Counted from the first letter of the stretch, positions 46,999 through 58,204 are shown. The stretch is DNA of 64,000 nt from Rhizoclosmatium globosum (GCA_002104985.1 MCGO01000001.1:496001-560000), one strand, 5' to 3'. The notes: generated from the sequence alone by a model not told the origin. Numbers and translations are program-made.

Positions 46999-48281
46999 AT
47001 GAAACGAGCCGCCACCGGACAGCACTTTCGCCGTCCCCGAAACAAAACAGGAACCACAGACACTGCCCATGTGCGATCTGCCCCGCCGCCGACCCAACCA
47101 AAGCCGCGAAAGGAAGCCCCGCCCCAAAACGCCGCATCTCCGCGCCAATTCACCGTCTCTCTCGCAATCTCGGCTTCAATGATCGCGAACATCGAAAAAC
47201 CGGAACTCAGAACATTCTTGGCCGGCCAGATTGCTCGCTGCCTCACGATCATGCAGATTGACGAGGTTGTCATCTACGAGGACGCCACAAGTCCTGGAAA
47301 TGTTGTGCCAAAGACGTCTACAGAAGGTGCCTACGAATCAGCTGCGAAAAAGAATCTGGATGCTTCAATCTTTTTGGCTCGTATTCTTCAGTTCTGTGAA
47401 TGCCCTCCTTACCTCCGGAAAGCTCTGTTTCCTATTCACAGAGATTTGCAGTTTGCATCCATGATTAATATTGAGTCCCCGCATCACACGCGTATTGATG
47501 ATCCGTGTCCTTTCAGGGAAGGTGTCACACTGGAGACAGACAGGTGAGCATAAATTTCTTTCTCTCCTTGAATTACAAGGGTGTGTTGAGCATTAGAAAT
47601 GTGGACGATGCTGTAACGTATTTCGCCATTCGGTTTTCTAAAATGCTTTTATTTTAGGCCTGATGGAACACTTGTAGACTGCGGTCTCCGCAATGGAATC
47701 CCTTGTTTCGTCAAAGATAAAGCCATCAAACCTGGTGTTCGAGTGACAGTCAAAATCGACAACCCCGCTCAAATCTTTCACAACAATACACAAAGTGTTC
47801 CTGCAACTGTCATTAGCCCTAATTTCCCTCGCGAATCACAAGGCATTTATTGGGGTTACAACGTTCGCTTGGCTTCAAGTATCGGAAAAGTGCTGAGCGA
47901 AAGCAGTTACGAGGGTGGATATGACTTGACGTTTGGAATCAGCGAGAGTGCGCCGTATATTGGAGACATTGTTGGAAAAGAAACAAAAGAAGATGGCACC
48001 GAGGGCTTACCTCCGTTCAAACACATGATGGTTGTGTTTGGTGGTTCAAAGGGAATTGAGTACTCTATCGAATCAGATGAAACCGTCAACTTTGGTGAAG
48101 ACGACATTAAAAATATGTTCACATACTTTGTAAGGACGCTCAAGTCTCAGGTGAGTTTGTGGTCCTTGTTTTCGTCGATCCTATCAACTCACATAATTCT
48201 CTGCAGGGAACACGACGAATTAGAACAGAAGAAAATGTTTTAATTGGTATGACAGCCATTCGAAACTATTTACCCCAATAA
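46999..48281 (+). CDS. SPOUT-family RNA methyltransferase (SPOUT1/C9orf114-like)
   Basis: Exons 46999-47543, 47658-48150 and 48207-48281 give 370 residues. A basic N-terminal tail leads to FTVSLAISASMIANIEKPEL and an ILQFCECPPYLRKALFP block. An OB-type insert (GVRVTVKIDNP) is followed by YDLTFGISESAPYIGD, the knot-forming HMMVVFGGSKGIEYS and, across the last intron, QGTRRIRTEENVLIGMTAIR. These motifs define the SPOUT1 group of class IV, SAM-dependent methyltransferases that use a trefoil knot. The human protein binds RNA and has a role at spindle poles; the target RNA here is unknown. The frame is intact. Confidence 0.88.
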
Positions 48282-48537
48282 AGTTCGTTTTATCTATTTG
48301 GGGATTGGTTGATTAGAAAGTGTCCCTTTTTTCTATTTCAAATGATGTTGTATGTTTAACCATCCAGAACAGGATTGTTACCTTTTAGGTACTATTTTCA
48401 CCTTCTTCCCGAGTTCGTAACGCTATGGCAGTTATAACATTTGTTGCTGCATGAGATACATGAAGGTTGGCGGAATTTCTTCAAATTGTGGCGGTGTCAT
48501 TCAATCAAAAAAACACTTTGTCATCTCAAACCAACCA

Positions 48538-50333
48538 ATGCCAGAGAACACCGTCTCATACCTCTTGGCGTCCGCTGCCGCTCTTGCTGCTGGCGTTGCA
48601 GTACTTGGTCAATCTCGCCGTCAAATGAATGGTAACAATGCCAAGTTACAAACCTCGGCTTTAACACTCTATTTAACTCTTCAACAGAGCCTCCAATCGC
48701 CTCCAACTGGCGACCAGTTCTCGGCCATGCTCACCTATTCTTGGCGAAGAATGGTGCAATGCAGCTTGGCCCTTCTATGTTCGAGGGACACGGATCTGAT
48801 GTTTTTATCGTTGAAGCAAGTCTCTTGGGACAGAGGGTCTATGTAGCGCGCGGGCCAAAAGCCGTCAAGTTGATTATGGGAAATAGTGCCATCAGAACTC
48901 GTATTAAGATACCTGATGAATCCCTTGAACGAATGGAGTCTAATAAGGTTGGTATCTTGTTCAATCATGATCTGGAATCTTGGAAAGTGAACAGAAGTAA
49001 GTCAAATCTTTAAGCTAATAACTTTGTTTCTAACTTTTATTGAAGAATGCTTTGTCGAGAGTGTTGGACGTCCTCGCTTTTTGAAGGGACTTGCTCCAAA
49101 GATTGATGATTTGATGACAACTTTGTACGATTCTTTGGATCAAATTGCTGACTCCGGCAGTCCGGTGTTGATAAATGAAATGATGAACCTCATTTCTATG
49201 GACTGCATTGTTGATGTCCTATTTACCGAGAAGCGTGGTGCAGCAGCAACTTACCTCACCGCTTGCGCCGCTGGAGAAAAGCCAGAGCCCGATGAATTGC
49301 TGACCTTAATCCATCAAGTATTTGATTCAGCTGAATTTTACTCGAAAGTTCCACCGATCCTCTATAAATTAGTTCTTCACAATGAAGATGCCAAACACCG
49401 TGCCACATATGAAAAATACACTGCCTACGTGAAGGAGGTAATTTTTTCCCACGTTCTTAATGTACCTAAATGTGTGAGATTTGTGTAGTTGGTCCAAGCC
49501 AGAAAAACCGCGATGGAGAATTCAACAACAGATGAAATCGATTTGACAACCAGTGCGTTTTTGGCTGCAGAGTCATGTTTTGATGATGACGAAACTGTTC
49601 TTAATCAAGTGACAACCATGGTAAAGGAAGCAGTCGGAGGAGGCACAGATACAGCAAGTAATACAATGGCTTTTCTGGTTTACGAGCTTGCACGCCACCA
49701 AGAAATTGCAGACGCTATTTGCGAGGAAGTCATTGCGGTGGCTGGCCGGAATGGGCCTATTCTCCACGAAATGCTCAACCAGCTGCCAATGCTTGAAGCC
49801 ACACTACTTGAGGTATGTTGGCAATCCTGATTCAAAAAATAATACTGATGCTTTTAACAGGTCAGCCGTATTTATAGTCTCTTCGCGGCTGGAATAACGC
49901 GCCACATCACAGAGGACGTGATTATTGATGGAGTGCTATTGAAAAAAGACTCAATGATGTTCTTGGTGATTGGAATGGCGCATTGGGATGCGTCGTATTG
50001 GGAGAATCCTTCTGAATTTGATCCAACTCGTTTCCTTGAGAAGCCAGCAAAGCCTGAAGGCCCTCATGGATTTGGATGGAATCTGTCGCCATTTGGATAT
50101 GGAGTCCGCAAATGGTAATAAGGATCTCTTTGGGTTGTTCCTTATTGACTAATGTTTATTCCAGTCCAGGACAAGAGTTGGCACTTCTTGAAATGAAGGT
50201 CGTTATGGCTAACCTCTGTAGACGTTACAGATTCCGACTTGCGGACCCAAAGAAGCCATTGGAAGTGAAGGACAGTCTTGCTCGTGAATGTGGACCACTT
50301 GAAGTGATTTTCGAGCATCGCGTTGAGGCCTGA
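48538..50333 (+). CDS. cytochrome P450, copy 1 of the cluster
   Basis: Six exons (48538-48631, 48688-48996, 49046-49437, 49489-49812, 49861-50114, 50165-50333) give 513 residues in one frame. An N-terminal anchor (SYLLASAAALAAGVAVLG) is followed by a proline-rich PPIASNWRPVLGH. The I-helix motif is VGGGTDTASNTMAF, the K-helix ExxR is EVSR, the meander has FDPTRFLEKP, and the heme loop reads FGYGVRKCPGQE. It is an endoplasmic-reticulum mono-oxygenase; the substrate cannot be told. The last intron splits the codon of the heme-binding cysteine. Its last exon and 3' flank are nearly identical to those of the next copy, which marks the edge of the tandem duplication. Confidence 0.92.
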
Positions 50334-52300
50334 GTTCAACATACTTTTTAATATCCTATATTTTCTCCTGAAATAAAAATAAAACTCGTCTCAAGATAAA
50401 AGCCATACTATTTGCTTTTGATGCATTTAAATGTAGTGGTCGGTTTGGTCCAGAAGAAGAGCCAGGATTCAATTAGGGCTGCCTTTTTATACATGAGCAC
50501 CAATACATTATTATAGCAATTAATCTTTCAATGATCAGTCTTCAGGTTCGGTCTGCGGGGCAATTTTCAAACCAATTCGAAAACCAATGCCAGAGAGCAA
50601 TATCTCCTATCTCTTGGCATCCGCCGCAGCCCTTGCCGCTGGCGTTGCAATACTTGGCCAATCTCGTCATCAAGCAAATGGTAAATGTCCTCCAGTTCCT
50701 AACCTCGGCTTCATCAGCTCTGCCAGAGCTTGATAGCATCATCAATTAAACATAACATCAGAGCCTCCAATCGCCTCCAACTGGAGACCAGTTCTTGGCC
50801 ACGCCCATCATTTCCTCAAGAAGAATGGAGCAATGGCTCTCGGACCCTCCATGTTCGAGGGACACGGACCTGATGTCTTCGTTGTTGAAGCCAGCTTGTT
50901 GGGGCAAAGGGTCTACGTCGCACGTGGGCCAAAAGCCGTCAAGTTGATTATGGGAAATAGCGCCATTAGAACTCGTATTTTGTTACCCGATGAATCGCTC
51001 GATCGAATGGAGTCCAACAGGATTGGAATCTTGTTCAACCATGATCTGGAATCTTGGAAGGTGAACAGAAGTGAGTCGCACGTATTGTTCAGTTCAAACT
51101 TTATCTAAGTATAGTTTAGAGTGCTTTGTCGAGAGTGTTGGACGTCCTCGCTTCTTGAAGGGGTTGGCGCCAAAGATTGATGAATTGATGTCAACTTTAG
51201 TCCAATCCTTGGATGAAATCGCAGATAAAGGCAACCCGGTCTTGATCAATGAAATGATGAATCTTATTTCTATGGACTGTATTATGGACGTTCTATTTAC
51301 TGAGAAGCGAGGTGCAGCAGCCACCTTTCCGCTTGCGCCGCTGGAGAAAAACCGGAACCTGATGAATTGTTGACCTTAATCCATCAAGTATTTGATGCAG
51401 GCGAATTTTATGGGAAAGTCCCTCCACTCCTCTTCAAAACTGTTCTTCGTAACGAAGATGCCAAACACCGCGCTCTCAGTCAAAAATACAATGCTTATGT
51501 TAGAGAGGTACTTAATATTTGCTTTGACTGAAAGCAGCTAAATCATGATGCTCTTGACAGTTAGTAAGAGCAAAGAAGGCCGAAATGGAGAATGCAATCC
51601 CTGATGAAATGGACTTTGCTACAAGTGCTTTTATGGCGGCCGAATCATGCTTCGAGGATCCTGAAACGATCTTTAAACAAGTGAATGCAATTGTTAAGGA
51701 GACTATTGGAGGCGGTACTGATACAGCAAGTAATTCGATGGCTTTTCTGGTCTACGAACTTGCACGCCACCAAGAAATCGCAGACGTTATCTGTGAGGAA
51801 GTCATTGCGGTGGCTGGCTGGAATGGGCCTATTCGTCACGAAATGCTTAACCAGCTTCCGATGCTTGAAGCTGCCCTACTGGAGGTAAATTGGAAAGATA
51901 ATTAGACCAGGTTATTGAAGATATGACAGGTCAGCCGTATCTATACTCTTTTTGCGGCTGGAACCACACGACACATCACAGAAGATGTGCTGATTGATGG
52001 AGTTTTGCTTAAAAAAGACTCAATGATGTTCTTGGTGATCGGAATGGCGCATTGGGATGCGTCGTATTGGGAGAATCCGTCTGAATTTGATCCAACTCGT
52101 TTCCTTGAGAAGCCAGCAAAGTCTGAAGGCCCTCATGGATTTGGATGGAATCTGTCGCCATTTGGATATGGAGTCCGCAAATGGTAATGAGGATCTTTTT
52201 GGAGGTTTCCTTATTGACTAACGTTTATTCCAGTCCAGGACAAGAGTTGGCACTTCTTGAAATGAAGGTCGTTATGGCTAACCTCTGTAGACGTTACAGG
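50232..52300 (+). repeat. 2,069-bp tandem unit, first copy
   Basis: This block starts inside the last exon of P450 copy 1 and runs through P450 copy 2 into its last exon. Every segment compared with positions 2,069 bases downstream was identical, including introns, promoter and 3' flank. The block resembles the product of unequal crossing-over between last exons. Confidence 0.85.
50484..50492 (+). promoter_or_regulatory. TATA-like element of P450 copy 2
   Basis: TTTTTATAC lies about 95 bases upstream of the ATG at 50,587. An identical copy is at 52,553-52,561 before P450 copy 3. Function is inferred from position only. Confidence 0.35.
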
Positions 52301-52402
52301 TTCCGACTTGCGGACCCAAAGAAGCCATTGGAAGTGAAGGACAGTCTTGCTCGTGAATGTGGACCACTTGAAGTGATTTTCGAGCATCGCGTTGAGGCCT
52401 GA
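50587..52402 (+). CDS. cytochrome P450, copy 2 (tandem unit), frame broken as written
   Basis: The structure follows copy 1, with the same six-exon plan and motifs GGGTDTASNSMAF, EVSR, FDPTRFLEKP and FGYGVRKCPG. The start is MPESNISYLLASAAAL. Exon 3 departs from copy 1 near 51,328: after EKRGAAATF the frame runs into a stop at about 51,370, whereas one extra T in the TTT run would restore the ACAAGEKPEPD segment present in copy 1. Everything downstream is conserved in the restored frame. Whether this is a real inactivating change or a base-calling error is unresolved; the identical state of copy 3 bears on that. Confidence 0.85.
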
Positions 52403-54394
52403 GTTCAACATACTTTTTAATATCCTATATTTTCTCCTGAAATAAAAATAAAACTCGTCTCAAGATAAAAGCCATACTATTTGCTTTTGATGCATTTAAA
52501 TGTAGTGGTCGGTTTGGTCCAGAAGAAGAGCCAGGATTCAATTAGGGCTGCCTTTTTATACATGAGCACCAATACATTATTATAGCAATTAATCTTTCAA
52601 TGATCAGTCTTCAGGTTCGGTCTGCGGGGCAATTTTCAAACCAATTCGAAAACCAATGCCAGAGAGCAATATCTCCTATCTCTTGGCATCCGCCGCAGCC
52701 CTTGCCGCTGGCGTTGCAATACTTGGCCAATCTCGTCATCAAGCAAATGGTAAATGTCCTCCAGTTCCTAACCTCGGCTTCATCAGCTCTGCCAGAGCTT
52801 GATAGCATCATCAATTAAACATAACATCAGAGCCTCCAATCGCCTCCAACTGGAGACCAGTTCTTGGCCACGCCCATCATTTCCTCAAGAAGAATGGAGC
52901 AATGGCTCTCGGACCCTCCATGTTCGAGGGACACGGACCTGATGTCTTCGTTGTTGAAGCCAGCTTGTTGGGGCAAAGGGTCTACGTCGCACGTGGGCCA
53001 AAAGCCGTCAAGTTGATTATGGGAAATAGCGCCATTAGAACTCGTATTTTGTTACCCGATGAATCGCTCGATCGAATGGAGTCCAACAGGATTGGAATCT
53101 TGTTCAACCATGATCTGGAATCTTGGAAGGTGAACAGAAGTGAGTCGCACGTATTGTTCAGTTCAAACTTTATCTAAGTATAGTTTAGAGTGCTTTGTCG
53201 AGAGTGTTGGACGTCCTCGCTTCTTGAAGGGGTTGGCGCCAAAGATTGATGAATTGATGTCAACTTTAGTCCAATCCTTGGATGAAATCGCAGATAAAGG
53301 CAACCCGGTCTTGATCAATGAAATGATGAATCTTATTTCTATGGACTGTATTATGGACGTTCTATTTACTGAGAAGCGAGGTGCAGCAGCCACCTTTCCG
53401 CTTGCGCCGCTGGAGAAAAACCGGAACCTGATGAATTGTTGACCTTAATCCATCAAGTATTTGATGCAGGCGAATTTTATGGGAAAGTCCCTCCACTCCT
53501 CTTCAAAACTGTTCTTCGTAACGAAGATGCCAAACACCGCGCTCTCAGTCAAAAATACAATGCTTATGTTAGAGAGGTACTTAATATTTGCTTTGACTGA
53601 AAGCAGCTAAATCATGATGCTCTTGACAGTTAGTAAGAGCAAAGAAGGCCGAAATGGAGAATGCAATCCCTGATGAAATGGACTTTGCTACAAGTGCTTT
53701 TATGGCGGCCGAATCATGCTTCGAGGATCCTGAAACGATCTTTAAACAAGTGAATGCAATTGTTAAGGAGACTATTGGAGGCGGTACTGATACAGCAAGT
53801 AATTCGATGGCTTTTCTGGTCTACGAACTTGCACGCCACCAAGAAATCGCAGACGTTATCTGTGAGGAAGTCATTGCGGTGGCTGGCTGGAATGGGCCTA
53901 TTCGTCACGAAATGCTTAACCAGCTTCCGATGCTTGAAGCTGCCCTACTGGAGGTAAATTGGAAAGATAATTAGACCAGGTTATTGAAGATATGACAGGT
54001 CAGCCGTATCTATACTCTTTTTGCGGCTGGAACCACACGACACATCACAGAAGATGTGCTGATTGATGGAGTTTTGCTTAAAAAAGACTCAATGATGTTC
54101 TTGGTGATCGGAATGGCGCATTGGGATGCGTCGTATTGGGAGAATCCGTCTGAATTTGATCCAACTCGTTTCCTTGAGAAGCCAGCAAAGTCTGAAGGCC
54201 CTCATGGATTTGGATGGAATCTGTCGCCATTTGGATATGGAGTCCGCAAATGGTAATGAGGATCTTTTTGGAGGTTTCCTTATTGACTAACGTTTATTCC
54301 AGTCCAGGACAAGAGTTGGCACTTCTTGAAATGAAGGTCGTTATGGCTAACCTCTGTAGACGTTACAGGTTCCGACTTGCGGACCCAAAGAAGC
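52301..54394 (+). repeat. 2,069-bp tandem unit, second copy
   Basis: This copy is offset by 2,069 bases from 50,232. Identity continues slightly beyond one unit length and ends near 54,394 in the last exon of P450 copy 3, where single-base differences appear and the 3' flank becomes unrelated. The perfect identity implies either a very recent duplication or an assembly duplication. Confidence 0.85.
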
Positions 54395-54471
54395 CGTTGG
54401 AAGTGAAGGACAGTCTCGCTCGTGAATGTGGACCACTAGAAGTGATTTTCGAACATCGTGTCGAAGTTTAA
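52656..54471 (+). CDS. cytochrome P450, copy 3 (tandem unit), frame broken as written
   Basis: The sequence matches copy 2 at every segment compared, up to the final exon, where a few changes appear and the protein ends RVEV rather than RVEA. The exon-3 frame break of copy 2 is repeated exactly at about 53,397. P450 motifs (I-helix GGGTDTAS, ExxR, heme-loop FGYGVRKCPG) are all present. The stop is 38 bases from the stop of the convergent methyltransferase gene. The 3' end probably represents the ancestral last exon of the single gene before duplication. Confidence 0.85.
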
Positions 54472-54509
54472 TGTTGATCTTTTCTTGCGTGAATATACTC
54501 TCGTCACGT

Positions 54510-55574
54510 TTATTCTTCGTCCTCATCAGAGCTTCCATACGGCGCAATCCATTCTTCTACAACTTCCTCAGTTTTTGACCAAACACCTGGCATTACCAGG
54601 TTACCAACATCTGTTATCATCGCCGTTTTTTCCTCTGAAGCTATCCTATCATCCAAGTAAAACCTCAGCATACAACCAGACCGATCCTCCTCGAATGGAA
54701 TCACAGATACACACAGACCATCAAGAACTGCGACAACTTCCAGCAATAGCCGCTTCAGAGTCTTACCACTTCCATCACGATTCACATATGCGCAATAAAA
54801 CTCACGCACATTCATCCTTTGATCCCTCGAAAACACCAGGAAACTCGTTACCAAGTCGGTAATCTGCTCACGCGTCATTGACGGGTAAATCACATCAGCT
54901 GCCACCATTAAATCAAGAATTCCACCATCCAAACCAGTTGCAGCAGCCACCACAACATCCGTACCCTCACTTCCCCACTTGTATTCAACAACACCAACAC
55001 AACTCCCTAACCGATTCATCTCAACATTCATCTTCAACCGCTCCAAAACCTGTGCATCTCCCCAATCCGTCGCAACCCACTTCTTACATCCAAGCCGCGT
55101 CCCTAAAGCCGCCAGGATCCCGGATCCACCAGCACCCAACTCAACGACCCGTTTTCCAAGCACGATTTCTGGGTTGCGTTGGAGAAAGAGTGTCATGAAG
55201 CGGGATCCGGGCCATAAGAACATTCCTGTGCGGTCAAAGTGGCCGATGGAGGAGTCTGTGGTTACGACGGGGCCTTGGAGGGAGTCTGAGGAGATGAAGC
55301 TGATGGATGTGCCGTTTAGGAGAGGGACTTTGTTGATTGTTTCGATGGATCTGAGGTGTGGGTGGTCGTGGAATGAGAGGAGGGAGGAGACGAGGTGTGA
55401 AGGTAGTGTGCATTCGAAGCCGGTTTGGGTTTCGGTTTTGATGTGACCGTTTACGATTGTTCCATTGTGTTTTGTGATTGTTTGTTGGATGGATTGTAGG
55501 GTTGAGGAAGGTGTTGTTGGTTGGAAGAGGAGGATGATGTGAGAGTCTGAGTCTTGTTCAGTTTGAAAAGACAT
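54510..55574 (-). CDS. family-16 (METTL21/EEF2KMT-type) protein methyltransferase
   Basis: An intronless frame of 354 residues starts MSFQTEQDSDSH. A roughly 100-residue N-terminal part precedes a Rossmann-type SAM-binding domain. The domain has TGMFLWPGSRFM, motif I KRVVELGAGGSGILAALG, post-I KWVATDWGDAQVLERLK with NRLG, and motif II DLMVAADVIYPSM. The tryptophan-proline before motif I and the VAADVIY block are typical of methyltransferase family 16, which mostly methylates lysines on chaperones and translation factors. The C-terminus ends in an acidic SSDEDEE. The target protein is not predictable from sequence. Confidence 0.85.
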   Translation of the reverse strand: MSFQTEQDSDSHIILLFQPTTPSSTLQSIQQTITKHNGTIVNGHIKTETQTGFECTLPSHLVSSLLSFHDHPHLRSIETINKVPLLNGTSISFISSDSLQGPVVTTDSSIGHFDRTGMFLWPGSRFMTLFLQRNPEIVLGKRVVELGAGGSGILAALGTRLGCKKWVATDWGDAQVLERLKMNVEMNRLGSCVGVVEYKWGSEGTDVVVAAATGLDGGILDLMVAADVIYPSMTREQITDLVTSFLVFSRDQRMNVREFYCAYVNRDGSGKTLKRLLLEVVAVLDGLCVSVIPFEEDRSGCMLRFYLDDRIASEEKTAMITDVGNLVMPGVWSKTEEVVEEWIAPYGSSDEDEE

Positions 55575-55734
55575 TTTAAATCAATAATCTGAGGATGTAT
55601 TAATATTTCAACTCGTGTAGAAAGGGGATAAACTCTTAGTTGAAAGAGTGTCAAGAATACCCAAATTGGACAGATGGGAGGAATGACATCAAGTCAAAAC
55701 CTTCTTGAACCTTGCTAAACTCCAAATTAGGGGT

Positions 55735-56082
55735 TTATTCATCAATATTATCAAACACATGACTAGTCCAATCTTCCCCAGATGGATTTGGTGGAAACAC
55801 AAAGTCTCCATCACGACACACCATCACTGGGCACTTTTGAGTATTCGGCAAGAAGCACCAGAACTCTCCGTTGCCTTTATCAGCACCCCAGCAGTTATGC
55901 CCATATCGTTGCATTACATCGTGCATAGCTGTTGTTGGATCAACTGTCTTGGGAACAATGACATTGTAGTGAGCTGAATCGCACCATGTCGTTCGGTAGA
56001 TGAACTCTGCAGAGCATACAGTTGATGCAAGTATGATGAGTAGTAAGAGAGGGCAGACGGTTGAGATGAATCGAGTGATCAT
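55735..56082 (-). CDS. small secreted cysteine-containing protein
   Basis: The 115-residue frame begins with a classic signal peptide (FISTVCPLLLLIILASTVCS) and probable cleavage near SA-EF. The mature part of about 90 residues is rich in Trp, Asp and Cys (TTWCDSAHYNVIV, YGHNCWGADKGNGEFWC, CPVMVCRDGD), with five cysteines. No known family is recognised. It could be an extracellular or cell-wall protein. Its start codon lies 35 bases from that of the divergent BLOC1S2-like gene. Confidence 0.65.
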   Translation of the reverse strand: MITRFISTVCPLLLLIILASTVCSAEFIYRTTWCDSAHYNVIVPKTVDPTTAMHDVMQRYGHNCWGADKGNGEFWCFLPNTQKCPVMVCRDGDFVFPPNPSGEDWTSHVFDNIDE

Positions 56083-56117
56083 GGTCTATTTTTGGTTGAT
56101 GGTTTAATTCATCTGTA

Positions 56118-56681
56118 ATGAACGTCTTTGGCAAAAGTACACCAGCAGAGCCACTTGTTTCTCGCGACAGTGTGTCCACAACGGCATCACCATTGAGCGC
56201 ATCTCAACTGAAAGACGATGGATACGAGGCTGGGGCACTGGCTGGAGTTGCCTCTGGAGCCCTTGCGCGGGCCGCTGCTCAGGAACTTCTCGCCAGTGCC
56301 GCAGAGTTTACGTTAATTGAAACACTGAATTCGCAGGTACTTTTTGACACTTTGGTTTTGTGTTTGTCGCACTTTATTCAATCGACAATTAACTTTTAAG
56401 TTCTTGAACAGACACGGGACCGCTTCGCCGACCTCGCCGAATCCGCGGCGTCGTCATCCTCGGCAAAGGAGCTTTCGCAGTGCAACGACCAACTGGACGA
56501 GTACGCATCGCACGTGTCGGTGCTCGAGCGCCACGTCGCAAACTTTGAACTCGTCGCGGCTGAGCTCGACGATTACACGCGCAGACTCGAAGAAAGTGTC
56601 CGCCGCAGAATCGTCTATCCGTACGCGATGCCCCCACAGCCGCCTCTTGCTGCTGCTGCTAACACTCGCACTGCTCCCTAA
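56118..56681 (+). CDS. BLOC-1 subunit 2-like coiled-coil protein
   Basis: Exons 56118-56336 and 56412-56681 join in frame to give 187 codons less a 75-base intron, a protein of 162 residues. The N-terminal third is Ser/Ala-rich. The conserved part is a coiled coil that reads SQTRDRFADLAESA, DQLDEYASHVSVLERHVANF and ELDDYTRRLEESVRRRI, resembling the C-terminal half of BLOC1S2, a subunit of the lysosome-related organelle and BORC complexes. The match is by pattern only, and another small coiled-coil protein is possible. The GC content in exon 2 is higher than in neighbouring genes. Confidence 0.45.
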
Positions 56682-56736
56682 CAACTGTACTATAACCAAT
56701 AAACTGTTTAAGCTCGGCTCTTTATCAGAATGCAGG

Positions 56737-58141
56737 TCAAGATAATAAGGGTGCCTCAGTTGCTGAATCAAATTCTGAGCGCCCCCTCCCAATGTCATCC
56801 TCCTCATCCATCATGTTTCCAGGATTCACGGCCATGGCATCCACTCCTTGCTTTGAAACTCCAGCAAGCGAGATAAGAAATGCAAGTCCAAATAATCCTC
56901 CGACAATATAAAAGCAAGCCTGAGGAGCATTCCATTCAACAGTTGTGTATCGATACAAGAAATTCAATGTGATTCCTGAGGCAATCATACTAATCGACTC
57001 GAGGATCTGAATCGCAGAGAATAAGCTTCCTTGGAGGTGGGATGGGACAAGGACACTGAGCAGGGAGCGAAGAGTTGGGTTTGCGAAACAACCCATCACT
57101 GCTACCACACTACTGGCTCTAAATTGAGCAGATGTGGTTGAAAAACCATAGAGAATCATGCCAAGGGAGACTGAAAAGAGGCCAGTTTGTAAAATACGAA
57201 TTTCAGTTGTCAGTTTGGGAATGTGCAAGGCTCGAGTTGCGTACTCTGTGATGCGGGGAATTAAAATCACGAGCCAGATGATTGTTTGTATAGCTATGAT
57301 GACTGCAAAGAGGCCCGAGTCGAAAGCAGTCCATCCAAAACGTGTAGCAGGAGAAAATAGGTACAAAACTTGGAATCCAGACAGTTGGAAGCTTAATATC
57401 GTCATGATCAGGAGAAGCGATGCAGCTGTGATATGTTTGAGTATAGTCTTGAGTGTGACAGACGTTTGAGAGACTGAATACATCAAGAGAGCAATGATAG
57501 GTTTCGACGCATCAGAAGTATTTCTCAACACGCGAGTCTCTGTGACTTTGAGTAGAACAAAGAGCACGAGGGACATGCTGACTGCCGTCATGACACCAAA
57601 AGTCAAAAGGAATCCACCGTATTCCACGAGAGCACCACCTGCAACCGGCCCCACAATCAACGCCAGTGCAAAAGCAGCATCAATGGCCATAAAGTACTTT
57701 GTGCGCTCGTTTGGGCGCACCAAGTCGCCAATCGCCGCAACGGCCGCAACGCGAAACAAAACAACGGACCCGAGCGACCCCGCCACCGCCGCGCAAATAA
57801 ACAAACGCGGCAAACACAAACTCGATCGACGACAGCAAAACAGACGCCGACGACACGAGCATCGCGCCTTTGCGTCCGAGGCGGCCGTCGACGAGTGGAC
57901 CCGCAACAAGAAGAAGCACCAGCGTTGGCACTTGGTCGCACAGCTGGAACACGAGCGACCACGTTGCCGCTGTCTCCTGAACTGCACTCGATGCTGCACA
58001 CTCGGAGTACTCGTGTCCTGGCCCCAGCTCGCTCACACACACCATCTGTATCAGTAGCTGCTGAAATGGCAGTGACCCGATGCTCGTGGCAAGCACCGCG
58101 AGAAAGAATCCAATCAGCGCGTAGTTGGGGGACGCGGCCAT
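56737..58141 (-). CDS. major facilitator superfamily transporter (SLC46-like)
   Basis: The N-terminal part has a first membrane helix (IGFFLAVLATSIGSLPFQQL), then helix 2 and the MFS loop motif GPLVDGRLGRKGAMLVSS between helices 2 and 3. Further helices follow, including AAFALALIVGPVAGGALVEY, VMTAVSMSLVLFVLL and GGLFGLAFLISLAG, to an acidic tail ending ATEAPLLS. About 12 hydrophobic segments can be counted. The layout resembles SLC46/proton-coupled folate-type carriers; the substrate is unknown. Between SSIEFVFAAFVYL and ICAAVAGSLGS the frame changes near 57,810 inside a CG-rich run, fitting two lost bases or one extra. It sits between P450 genes, which would suit export or uptake of a P450 substrate, but that is speculation. 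Confidence 0.78.
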
Positions 58142-58204
58142 TTTTGGAAACGTTTCTATTTGTAATACAGTTGGGAGGATCCGGACAGAATACCCTCCCC
58201 CAGT

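Noticed and set aside
50232..54394. Transposon origin for the repeated 2-kb unit
   Set aside because: No transposase, terminal inverted repeats or target duplication is visible; the unit is one P450 gene plus its promoter.
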